A program made the position numbers and the translations under genes. Under the pieces are notes generated by a model. The model ran no database searches, was not told where the DNA came from, and worked only from the letters and a program-made list of their open reading frames with translations. Below, piece by piece: positions 1 through 5,942 of a stretch of DNA of 5,942 bases. Numbering within the stretch: the first letter of the stretch is position 1; every line of letters starts with the position of its first letter. Source of the DNA: an uncultured Synechococcaceae cyanobacterium (GTDB taxonomy: Bacteria > Cyanobacteriota > Cyanobacteriia > PCC-6307 > Cyanobiaceae); assembly GCA_902538695.1 (NCBI GenBank), contig CACBGC010000038.1, positions 1 through 5,942 on the forward strand, given 5' to 3'.

Positions 1-770
1 GAGGTCTAATTTACCTTAAAAAAGGTAGAGCTAATCTATATACTACTCCATTTAAACTTGATAAAAATAAAGATAACTATATTTTATTTGCATCAAGAAG
101 TGGTGTTGTTCCATTTATTAATTTTTCTCTGGTTAGTAAAGTTCCAGAATCTATAATACCGATAAATGAAAATAATCAGGATTCAAACATCTCAGGCGAT
201 CTTGATGTTAATGCGACTTCTAGTGGCTTGGGGTCATTTGGGATTGGTAATTCAAGGCTTATCAAAATTGAAGCATCTTATGAAGGATTTTTAGATCAAT
301 TATCTTTTGCTGATGAAAATAGAAGAATTCAATTAAGGAGCACACCAAGTTATAACAGATCACAAATAATTGGTTTGATTGGAGGTAACTCTGCAAATTT
401 AATAAATAGAGCATTTATTTCTCAAGTTAATAATGCTGATGCATTTAGTGAAAGATTTCAGTTATCTCTATATCCAGCGTTAATAGAAAATAATGATTCA
501 TTTAATAATATATTTTCCAATGAAAATTTAGCTATGGAAAATAATGGTCAATCTTCTAATGAGGAATTTTCTTCTCAAGCTTGGGTAGCTGAAATAGGGC
601 TTGATATTACTGATACGATAAATTTTGCCTTTCAAACGGTTCCAGGTAGGGATGATATTTCACCTTTAGGAATTTTGACTTTTCAGGCAAATCCAAATTT
701 AGAATTACTAGGTTCTTATGATTCCAATGGGGATTGGAAAAGTCAAGTTCAATTGTTTTTTAGATATTAA
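1..770 (+). CDS. tamB: TamB/TIC236-family envelope protein, C-terminal part (5' end outside window)
   Basis: The reading frame is open from the first base (first whole codon at position 3) to TAA at 768-770, giving 255 C-terminal residues. A TTG at 228 could be taken as a start, but the frame is open and clearly coding upstream, so this is a truncated longer gene. The protein resembles the C-terminal DUF490 domain of TamB. Early in the fragment lies GRANLYTTPFKLD (residues 8-20), then ASRSGVVPFINFSLVSKVP, matching the family pattern of a short G-R-x-N-L strand followed by repeated beta strands. Later come WVAEIGLDITD and a final FFRY, ending on an aromatic residue as beta-barrel-associated C-termini often do. 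Family knowledge: TamB spans from the inner to the outer membrane and aids outer-membrane protein assembly or lipid transport; the plastid orthologue TIC236 links the two envelope translocons. A segment near residues 160-190 is rich in Asn, Glu and Ser and looks like a loop. Family members usually exceed 1,000 residues. The exact cargo is unknown. Confidence 0.85.
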   Translation, partial: GLIYLKKGRANLYTTPFKLDKNKDNYILFASRSGVVPFINFSLVSKVPESIIPINENNQDSNISGDLDVNATSSGLGSFGIGNSRLIKIEASYEGFLDQLSFADENRRIQLRSTPSYNRSQIIGLIGGNSANLINRAFISQVNNADAFSERFQLSLYPALIENNDSFNNIFSNENLAMENNGQSSNEEFSSQAWVAEIGLDITDTINFAFQTVPGRDDISPLGILTFQANPNLELLGSYDSNGDWKSQVQLFFRY

Positions 771-836
771 CTTAGAAAGAAATTTAGTTTAAAGAATCGT
801 TAATTTGAATTATTATTATATTATCTAAATAATATT
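771..836 (+). promoter_or_regulatory. AT-rich intergenic leader of proA with inverted repeat
   Basis: This 66-base gap between the tamB stop and the proA ATG is the largest non-coding stretch in the window. It holds a run of overlapping TATTAT/TATATT hexamers (811-824), any of which could be a -10 element. In DNA this AT-rich such matches are expected by chance, and I cannot assign a -35 box or a start site. A perfect 7-bp inverted repeat (ATATTAT at 818-824, ATAATAT at 829-835, 4-base loop CTAA) ends two bases before the proA start. No Shine-Dalgarno sequence is visible and no GC-rich terminator hairpin follows tamB, so read-through from tamB is possible. Confidence 0.3.
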
Positions 837-2147
837 ATGGCTAATATCTTTGAAGTCCCGCATCCAGATAATGATCTTCTAGAAAAAGCTGAGAAAGTTC
901 GTTTGGCATCAATCAAAATAAGTCAGACTGATAATCAAAATCGAATTAAAGCCTTAAATTTTATGGCTGATTATCTAGAAAAAAATTCTAAAGAAATAAT
1001 AGAGGCTAATAATGCGGATTATTTAAATGCAGAAAAAAAGGGTATTTCTAGGGCTTTACTTTCTAGATTAAAGTTATCAAAATCAAAATTAAATTCAGGA
1101 ATTGAAGGGGTAAGAAAAGTTGGAGACTTGGCCGATCCTGTAAATCAAGTTCAAGTAAAAAGAGAGCTTTCAAAGGGGTTGATCTTAGAGAGAAAAACTG
1201 TATCAATTGGAGTTTTAGGGGTTATTTTTGAATCAAGGCCAGATGCTGTGATGCAGATTAGTTCTTTAGCAATAAGATCTGGTAATGGAGTAATACTAAA
1301 AGGTGGAAGTGAAGCTAATTTAACAAATATTTCAATAGTAAAAGCATTGCAAGAAGGTTTAAATGAATCAGGTCTTGATAAAAATGCAATATGTTTATTA
1401 ACAAGTAGAAAAGATAGCATGGCGATGTTAAATCTTGAGAAATATATTAATTTAATAATTCCAAGAGGAAGTAATGAATTAGTTAAATTTATTCAGGAGA
1501 ATACAAGAATTCCTGTGCTAGGCCATGCTGATGGAATTTGTCACTTGTTTATAGATATTGAGGCAAATCTAGAGATGGCTTTGTCAGTTGCTTTAGACAG
1601 CAAAACTCAATATCCTGCAGCATGTAATGCTATCGAAACCTTATTAGTCCATAAAGATATCGCACCAGCTTTTTTAGAAAAGGCCATTCCTTTATTTAAT
1701 TCTAATGATGTTAAATTAATTGGAGATAAGAGATCAGTTGAATTAGGGTTAAAGTTTGAGGCTAGTCTAGAAGATTGGAAAACTGAATATTTGGATTTAA
1801 TTTTATCGATAAAAATTGTTGATGATCTAGAGGAGGCAATCACACATATTCAAAAATATAGTTCAAAACATACAGATGGAATAATTACTGAAAATTCACA
1901 TACTGCCAATAAATTTATGAATGTAGTTGATAGTGCAGGTGTTTTTCATAATTGCTCTACTAGGTTTGCAGATGGCTTTAGATATGGATTCGGAGCTGAA
2001 GTTGGTATATCTACTCAAACTCTTCCACCAAGGGGACCTGTAGGTCTAGAAGGGTTGGTAACTTATAAATATTTCCTAAAGGGTGATGGTAATATAGTTG
2101 ATGATTTTTCATCAGGAAAGGCTATCTATACACATAAAGATCTTTAA
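837..2147 (+). CDS. proA: Gamma-glutamyl phosphate reductase (glutamate-5-semialdehyde dehydrogenase), ProA
   Basis: ProA is the cytoplasmic enzyme that reduces gamma-glutamyl phosphate with NADPH to glutamate-5-semialdehyde, the second step of proline synthesis after ProB. The 436 residues match the family's usual size (about 415-435). It belongs to the aldehyde dehydrogenase superfamily. The catalytic cysteine is Cys263, in YPAACNAIETLLVH (codon TGT at 1623-1625). Other conserved blocks are GVIFESRPDAVMQ (128-140) with the following SGNGVILKGGSEA (148-160), IIPRGSNELV (207-216), VLGHADGICHLF (227-238) and STRFADGFRYGFGAEVGIST (374-393). Residues Val328-Ile349 fit the PROSITE ProA signature (V-x5-A-[LIV]-x-H-I-x2-[HY]-[GS]-[ST]-x-H-[ST]-[DE]-x-I) at every position. 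The ATG at 837 gives the expected short N-terminal extension before the helical EKAEKVRLAS segment. No clear Shine-Dalgarno sequence precedes it. It is followed after 11 bases by folB, probably on the same transcript. ProB is not in this window. Confidence 0.97.
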   Translation: MANIFEVPHPDNDLLEKAEKVRLASIKISQTDNQNRIKALNFMADYLEKNSKEIIEANNADYLNAEKKGISRALLSRLKLSKSKLNSGIEGVRKVGDLADPVNQVQVKRELSKGLILERKTVSIGVLGVIFESRPDAVMQISSLAIRSGNGVILKGGSEANLTNISIVKALQEGLNESGLDKNAICLLTSRKDSMAMLNLEKYINLIIPRGSNELVKFIQENTRIPVLGHADGICHLFIDIEANLEMALSVALDSKTQYPAACNAIETLLVHKDIAPAFLEKAIPLFNSNDVKLIGDKRSVELGLKFEASLEDWKTEYLDLILSIKIVDDLEEAITHIQKYSSKHTDGIITENSHTANKFMNVVDSAGVFHNCSTRFADGFRYGFGAEVGISTQTLPPRGPVGLEGLVTYKYFLKGDGNIVDDFSSGKAIYTHKDL

Positions 2148-2160
2148 AACTTTTAAAGAT
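2140..2160. repeat. Perfect 21-base palindrome across proA stop and folB start
   Basis: The arms ATCTTTAAAA (2140-2149) and TTTTAAAGAT (2151-2160) are exact reverse complements around a single central C at 2150. The palindrome contains the proA stop (2145-2147) and the first two bases of the folB ATG (2159-2161). As RNA it could fold as an 8-bp stem (2140-2147 with 2153-2160) with the 5-base loop AACTT, pairing the AU of the folB start codon. A run of six T lies six bases downstream (2167-2172). It could be a folB translation-control hairpin, a weak terminator or attenuator, an operator, or chance in A/T-rich DNA. The inverted repeat is plain in the sequence; the role is inference. Confidence 0.5.
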
Positions 2161-2521
2161 GGAAACTTTTTTAAAAATTGAGAATATTAAACTTTGGGCT
2201 AGGGTTGGCGTACTTGATGAAGAAAGGGAATTAGGACAACTATTTATTTTAAATATATTTTTGTGGACTGATTTTGAAACATGTACAATGAATGATGATA
2301 TAAAAAAAACAGTTGACTATTCAAAATTAGTTCAAATTTTAAAAGATCAATCAAAGAAAATATATTGTTATACAGTAGAAAAATATTCCAGCGCAATTTT
2401 AGAAATAATTGATCAGGAATTTAAGATTTCTAAAATTAAAATTATTTTGACAAAATGCAACCCTCCAATCACAGGTTTCGATGGAAAGGTGTCAATAGTA
2501 AGAATTCTTGAAAATAATTAA
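2159..2521 (+). CDS. folB: Dihydroneopterin aldolase, FolB
   Basis: FolB cleaves 7,8-dihydroneopterin to 6-hydroxymethyl-7,8-dihydropterin and glycolaldehyde in the folate pathway; it is a cytoplasmic homo-octamer of the tunnelling (T-fold) class. At 120 residues it is exactly family-sized. The expected active-site pattern is present: Glu22 in GVLDEERELGQ (17-27), Tyr54 in TVDYSKLV (51-58), Glu74 in YTVEKYSSAI (71-80), which should hold the pterin ring, and Lys99 in ILTKCNPPITG (96-106), the family's catalytic lysine. The Lys is followed by Cys where many homologues have Pro, a mild variation. The ATG at 2159 lies 11 bases after the proA stop and is partly buried in the palindrome at 2140-2160; the only purine-rich stretch upstream is AAAG, so initiation may depend on ribosomes arriving from proA. 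Its last 14 bases overlap the downstream hydrolase gene. Confidence 0.93.
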   Translation: METFLKIENIKLWARVGVLDEERELGQLFILNIFLWTDFETCTMNDDIKKTVDYSKLVQILKDQSKKIYCYTVEKYSSAILEIIDQEFKISKIKIILTKCNPPITGFDGKVSIVRILENN

Positions 2522-3119
2522 AGTATTGGAAAGAAGAAATCCTATCATATTGATTCATGGCCTTTGGAATACTTCAAGTATTTTTTCTTCTATTACCCCT
2601 AAACTTGATAATATTGGCATTGAATATTTTGCGCCAACTCTTGAGCATTCATTTGGAATGACGTCAATAATTGATTTGACTAAAAAATTAAACGAATTAA
2701 TTTTAGAGAAATACGGTTTAGAAAAAGAAATAGATATTTTGGGATTTTCTATGGGAGGAATAATTGGCAGGCACTGGCTTCAAAAATTTAATGGATATAA
2801 AAGAACAAGAAGATTAATATCTGTAGGGTCCCCTCACAAAGGAACTTTGATGGCTCAATTAATACCTAAATACCCTTTCAAAGGTATATCAGAAATGAAA
2901 ATAAATAGTAAGTTTTTAAGAGGACTCGCAAATAATGATTATTTTCTTGACGATATTGAGTGTATAAATTTCTTTACTTATTGGGATTTGATGGTTTTCC
3001 CTGGCTGGTGGACAAATTTAAATTTTGGAAAAAAAATATCAGTAAAAGTATATAAACATAGAAATCTTGTAAGAAATAAATCTATGGTGGATAAAATAAT
3101 CGATGAAATTATTATGTAG
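2508..3119 (+). CDS. Alpha/beta-hydrolase, lipase/esterase-like, substrate unknown
   Basis: This 203-residue protein (counted from TTG at 2508) has the layout of a small alpha/beta-hydrolase. A hydrophobic strand, NPIILIHGLWNTS (11-23), carries the His-Gly oxyanion motif. The nucleophile elbow is DILGFSMGGIIGRHWL (76-91), with Ser81 in G-F-S-M-G (codon TCT at 2748-2750). SVGSPHKGT (105-113) follows, typical of lipase-like and PGAP1-like hydrolases. Asp160 (TYWDLMVFPG) and His184 (VYKHRNLV) are the likely remaining triad members, placed by order and spacing only. No signal peptide or membrane helix is visible, so it is probably cytoplasmic. The frame has an in-frame stop at 2499-2501 and no ATG before the oxyanion motif, so the start must be non-ATG: TTG at 2508 (overlapping folB by 14 bases) or TTG at 2526 (giving an N-terminus ERRNPII, 4 bases after the folB stop). 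Either implies coupling to folB. The tail overlaps the convergent peptidase gene by 8 bases. Confidence 0.85.
   Translation: MKIIKVLERRNPIILIHGLWNTSSIFSSITPKLDNIGIEYFAPTLEHSFGMTSIIDLTKKLNELILEKYGLEKEIDILGFSMGGIIGRHWLQKFNGYKRTRRLISVGSPHKGTLMAQLIPKYPFKGISEMKINSKFLRGLANNDYFLDDIECINFFTYWDLMVFPGWWTNLNFGKKISVKVYKHRNLVRNKSMVDKIIDEIIM
3112..3119. other. Tail-to-tail overlap of convergent genes (both stops)
   Basis: The plus-strand hydrolase ends with TAG at 3117-3119 and the minus-strand peptidase ends with TAA read from 3114 back to 3112, so the two coding regions share eight bases. No GC-rich hairpin with a T-run is visible on either side. The nearest inverted repeat is AATAAT/ATTATT (3095-3100 and 3108-3113), a 6-bp all-A/T stem with a 7-base loop, which is too weak to call a terminator. 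Any terminator must lie inside the opposing gene, so the two mRNAs probably overlap at their 3' ends. Confidence 0.85.
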
Positions 3120-5199
3120 CTCCAGATAAGCCTAAGTGTCTTATTAAGGAATCTGTTTGTGGCTCTCTTCCCCTGAATAGTTTGAATATGTCTAAGGGAG
3201 GTAAGCTCCCACCCAAGCTAAGTATTGTATCTTTAAATTTCTTTCCTATTAACTTTAAATCTTCAAGGTTTTCTAGATCAGCTTCTTCAAACATTGAAAA
3301 TGCATCGGCACTTAGAACTTCAGCCCATTTATATGAGTAATATCCTGCAGAATATCCGCCTGCAAATATATGACTAAAACAACAAAGAAAGTGATCTTCT
3401 TGAATTGGTTCAATAACAGTAGTTTCTTTTGCAATTTCTCTTCTTATTTCGTCTGCTGTTTTACCTTCGTTTTGATCAATACTACTGTGCAATCTGAGGT
3501 CAGTAATTGCAAAATGTAGTTGTCTAAGAGTAGCCATACCACAATTAAAAGTTCTATTCTTTAAGAGCTTCTCAAAATTCTCATCAGATAATTTTTCTCC
3601 TGTTTTGTAGTGCTTAGCAATATTCATAAGTGTATTTTTATGAAAACACCAGTTTTCCATAAATTGACTTGGAAGTTCGACTGCATCCCACTCAACGTTA
3701 TTGATACCAGCTGCTTGAGGAAGATTTACAGTAGTAAGCATGTGTTGAAGACCATGACCAAATTCATGGAAAAGTGTCTGAACTTCTTCAAAACTCATCA
3801 AACTAGGCTTATCTTTTGATGGTGGAGTCTGATTACAAACCAGATAAGCAACAGGGAGAGTCTTTTTGCCAACATTATTTTTATTCAAACATTCATCCAT
3901 CCAAGCCCCTCCTCTTTTTGTTTCAGGCCTCGAATATGGATCTAGGTAAAATGATGCAATTTTTTCATTTTCTTTATTGAATATATTAAAAAATAAAACG
4001 TCATCATTCCACAGAGGCGCCTCATCAGTTGCCTCGACTACTTTAATTTCAAATAGCTTTTCACTTAATTTAAATAAACCCTTCAAAACATCATTTAGTG
4101 GGAACCAAGGTCTCAAAGACTCTTGATCCAAATTTAGCTTTTCCTTTCTAAGAAGTTCGGACCAATAACTGATATCCCATGGCTCGATATTCTGTGATTT
4201 TGAAACCCCATTAGCTTTAGAAAACTTGTCGAGGGTTTCTAATTCAATTTTTGCGGTCATGAAAGCTGGCTCTCTCAATTCTTCTAAGAGGTTTTCAACA
4301 TTTTTAATTTCTTTCGCCATTTTCGATGACAAACTTAGTTCTGCCCAACTTTTATAACCGAGAAGATTAGCCTGTTTAGTTCTAAGAGATAATATCTCTT
4401 CAATGATTTGAGAATTATTTTTTTCTCCTTGAGATGCCCTACTAACAAATGCCTTATATAGTTTCTCTCTAAGGTTACGGTCAGTGGCATATGTCATGTA
4501 TGAAGTATAAGTTGGGATATCTAGACTTAATTTCCAAGGACCATTTTTGATATCGACTTCTTCATCTTTTTTTAAGTGGTTGTGTGCAGAAATTGCCATT
4601 AATTCAAGTACTCGTTCTGGAAGACCATCAACGTCAGATTTTTTATTTAATATTAAAAACCATTTATTAGTCGCATCAAGAACATTATTGCTGAAGTCTG
4701 TTGAGAGCTTTCCAAGCTTTTCTGAAATGTTGTTGAATTCTTCTTGATCATTCTTTTGTAGTGAAATGCCTCTATGTTTCATCTCAAGAATTTCTTTATC
4801 TAAAATTCTTTTTTTAATTTGATCAAAGTTATTTGTCTCTTTAAGCTTGACTAAAGAATTGTAAATTATTTTACTTTGTCCGAATTTATTACTCAAGCTT
4901 ATAATCTCTGGAAGAAATTTTGAATAAATGTCTCTTAGACTTTCAGAATTATTTACTGCATTTAGGTGGCTTATAACTCCCCAACTCCATCTAAGAATTT
5001 CATTGACTTCATTTAAGGGATTTATTACCTTATCCCAATTTAAATTATTGTTAATCAAATAGTTAGATAAATTTTTCTCAATGTTTTCAAAATCTTTAGC
5101 TATCTTTTTTAGCACTTCTGGGAATTGTTTACTTATGCTTTCGGGAGTAAATTTTTTAAATTCTGGTAATTCTCCATATTTAAAAATCGAGGTATCCAT
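3112..5199 (-). CDS. prlC: M3-family zinc oligopeptidase (oligopeptidase A / PrlC-like)
   Basis: This is a cytoplasmic metallopeptidase that cleaves short peptides, including degradation products and, in relatives, cleaved signal peptides. Its 695 residues are close to the roughly 680 of bacterial oligopeptidase A. The zinc site is intact: LFHEFGHGLQHML gives His478, Glu479 (catalytic) and His482 (codons at 3766-3768 and 3754-3756), and Glu508 in WDAVELPSQFMENW is the third zinc ligand, 30 residues after His478 as in oligopeptidase A. The substrate-binding Tyr/His region is present as HIFAGGYSAGYYSYKWAEVL (610-629), with Tyr616, Tyr620 and Tyr623 aligning with the tyrosines known in thimet oligopeptidase. 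SFYLDPYSRPETKRGGAW (416-433) is another family block. The N-terminal ELPEFKKFTPESI resembles the usual LPxFxxIxPExI beginning, supporting the ATG at 5197-5199. No Shine-Dalgarno sequence is evident. It starts 13 bases after ndhD, probably on the same transcript. No signal peptide is seen. Confidence 0.95.
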   Translation of the reverse strand: MDTSIFKYGELPEFKKFTPESISKQFPEVLKKIAKDFENIEKNLSNYLINNNLNWDKVINPLNEVNEILRWSWGVISHLNAVNNSESLRDIYSKFLPEIISLSNKFGQSKIIYNSLVKLKETNNFDQIKKRILDKEILEMKHRGISLQKNDQEEFNNISEKLGKLSTDFSNNVLDATNKWFLILNKKSDVDGLPERVLELMAISAHNHLKKDEEVDIKNGPWKLSLDIPTYTSYMTYATDRNLREKLYKAFVSRASQGEKNNSQIIEEILSLRTKQANLLGYKSWAELSLSSKMAKEIKNVENLLEELREPAFMTAKIELETLDKFSKANGVSKSQNIEPWDISYWSELLRKEKLNLDQESLRPWFPLNDVLKGLFKLSEKLFEIKVVEATDEAPLWNDDVLFFNIFNKENEKIASFYLDPYSRPETKRGGAWMDECLNKNNVGKKTLPVAYLVCNQTPPSKDKPSLMSFEEVQTLFHEFGHGLQHMLTTVNLPQAAGINNVEWDAVELPSQFMENWCFHKNTLMNIAKHYKTGEKLSDENFEKLLKNRTFNCGMATLRQLHFAITDLRLHSSIDQNEGKTADEIRREIAKETTVIEPIQEDHFLCCFSHIFAGGYSAGYYSYKWAEVLSADAFSMFEEADLENLEDLKLIGKKFKDTILSLGGSLPPLDIFKLFRGREPQTDSLIRHLGLSGAT

Positions 5200-5212
5200 T
5201 TATTAAAGTAAT

Positions 5213-5942
5213 CTAATTAACTAAAATTGGTATTAACCCTACCAACTTAGCTAAAGTGAGCTGCTGACTGAGAGCATTAGTTGAAGATTCGTATAAATTT
5301 ATCGCGATTTTTGGCCAAAAACCTATAACCAAAGTAGGTAATAATAAGCTGAACCCAATTGTCAATTCTCGACCATTCATCTCTTTAACTGTAGCTAGTG
5401 CAGGAATTCTAGGGCCAAAGAATACTCTTCTACACATTGATAGAAGGTATATTGGAGTTAGAACCAAACCTATGGCGGCAATAAGAATAGTGATCGATCT
5501 AAATATAGAGCTAAAGCCTTCTTGACTAGTGATTCCTAAAAATACAGTTATTTCACTTATAAATCCGCTCATCCCAGGTAGGGCTAGAGAGGCCAAAGAA
5601 CTTGCCAAGAAAAAAGCAAAAGTTATTGGCAAAACTTTCGCCAAACCGCCCATATTTGGTATCGAAAGAGTATTTGTTCTTTCATAGAATGAGCCCGTAA
5701 CAAAAAACATAGCTGCAGCTATAAGTCCGTGACTAATCATTTGGAGCATTGCTCCGCTTATGCCTAAAGCATCTACTGCTCCAATCCCCAATAGGACAAA
5801 ACCCATATGACTCACAGAGCTACATGCAATTCTCCTTTTAACATTATCTTGAGCAAATGCATTAAGAGCTCCATAAATTATATTAATGATCCCAAGAATA
5901 ATAAGCGCAGGTGCAATTTGAAGATGTACTTCAGGTAGTATT
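5213..5942 (-). CDS. ndhD: NAD(P)H-quinone oxidoreductase subunit 4 (NdhD), C-terminal part (5' end outside window)
   Basis: NdhD is a proton-pumping membrane subunit of the thylakoid NDH-1 complex, homologous to NuoM of complex I, acting in respiration and cyclic electron flow. The frame is open from the window edge (first whole codon 5939-5941) to TAG at 5213-5215, giving 242 C-terminal residues; full-length family members have about 500-550. A GTG at 5813-5815 could mimic a start, but it codes the Val of the conserved block FAQDNVKRRIACSSVSHMGF (29-48), so the true start lies outside. Lys35 in that block aligns with the NuoM TM8 lysine used in proton transfer. MLQMISHGLIAA (65-76), GSFYER and LALPGMSGFISEITVFLG (119-136) are further family blocks. 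Hydrophobic segments near 9-29, 43-62, 64-83, 103-122, 146-168 and 193-209 suggest about six membrane helices. Cys40 replaces the commoner Tyr in IAYSSVSH. Which NdhD paralogue it is cannot be told firmly; the context suggests the ordinary respiratory type. Confidence 0.93.
   Translation of the reverse strand, partial: ILPEVHLQIAPALIILGIINIIYGALNAFAQDNVKRRIACSSVSHMGFVLLGIGAVDALGISGAMLQMISHGLIAAAMFFVTGSFYERTNTLSIPNMGGLAKVLPITFAFFLASSLASLALPGMSGFISEITVFLGITSQEGFSSIFRSITILIAAIGLVLTPIYLLSMCRRVFFGPRIPALATVKEMNGRELTIGFSLLLPTLVIGFWPKIAINLYESSTNALSQQLTLAKLVGLIPILVN

Noticed and set aside
228..770. A 180-residue gene starting with TTG at 228
   Set aside because: The same frame is open back to the window edge and the upstream translation carries TamB-like sequence (GRANLYTTPFKLD), so 228 is an internal Leu codon of a truncated longer gene.
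1151..1843. Two minus-strand reading frames (1151-1420 and 1607-1843) inside proA
   Set aside because: They lie antisense to strongly conserved ProA coding sequence, show no recognisable domain and have no start signals; they are shadows.
3095..3113. AATAAT/ATTATT inverted repeat as a terminator for the hydrolase
   Set aside because: The stem is only six A/T pairs with a 7-base loop and no T-run follows; it is also within coding sequence.
3610..4747. Two plus-strand reading frames (3610-3819 and 4547-4747) inside the peptidase gene
   Set aside because: They are antisense to conserved M3 peptidase sequence, the first directly opposite the HEFGH zinc motif, and have no independent support.
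5213..5815. A 200-residue minus-strand gene starting with GTG at 5815
   Set aside because: The GTG is the Val in the conserved NdhD block KRRIACSSVSHMG, and the frame stays open to the window edge, so ndhD continues upstream.
1..5942. Novel defence, mobile or CRISPR-like system
   Set aside because: Every long reading frame is accounted for by housekeeping families with intact motifs; there are no direct-repeat arrays, integrase or transposase motifs, or tRNA-flanked junctions, and no clear shift in base composition by eye.

Overview
The window is an AT-rich, tightly packed bacterial core region. By eye it is roughly one third G+C (an estimate, not a count). The gene content points to a marine unicellular cyanobacterium of the Prochlorococcus high-light type. 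The evidence is an NdhD subunit of the cyanobacterial/plastid NDH-1 complex, a cyanobacterial-style TamB C-terminus, very low G+C, minimal intergenic space and poorly defined Shine-Dalgarno sequences. The genus is inferred from this pattern and was not checked by any search.

The plus strand carries four genes reading rightward. They are the 3' end of a TamB/TIC236-type envelope protein (1-770), proA for proline synthesis (837-2147), folB for folate synthesis (2159-2521) and a small alpha/beta-hydrolase or lipase-like gene (2508-3119). After a 66-base AT-only-looking gap, proA, folB and the hydrolase follow one another with an 11-base gap and then a 14-base overlap, so they look like one transcript with coupled translation.

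The minus strand carries two genes reading leftward: the 3' part of ndhD (5213-5942, 5' end outside the window), then 13 bases later an M3-family oligopeptidase A-like metallopeptidase (3112-5199). The two convergent units meet tail to tail and overlap by 8 bases (3112-3119), with both stop codons inside the overlap.

All the proteins are recognisable housekeeping families with intact catalytic motifs. I see no mobile element, CRISPR array, tRNA or rRNA, phage gene or defence system, and no gene-free stretch longer than 66 bases. The observations worth a second look are small-scale. One is a perfect 21-base palindrome joining the proA stop to the folB start. Others are a forced non-ATG start for the hydrolase, the overlapping convergent stops, and an A/T inverted repeat abutting the proA start codon.
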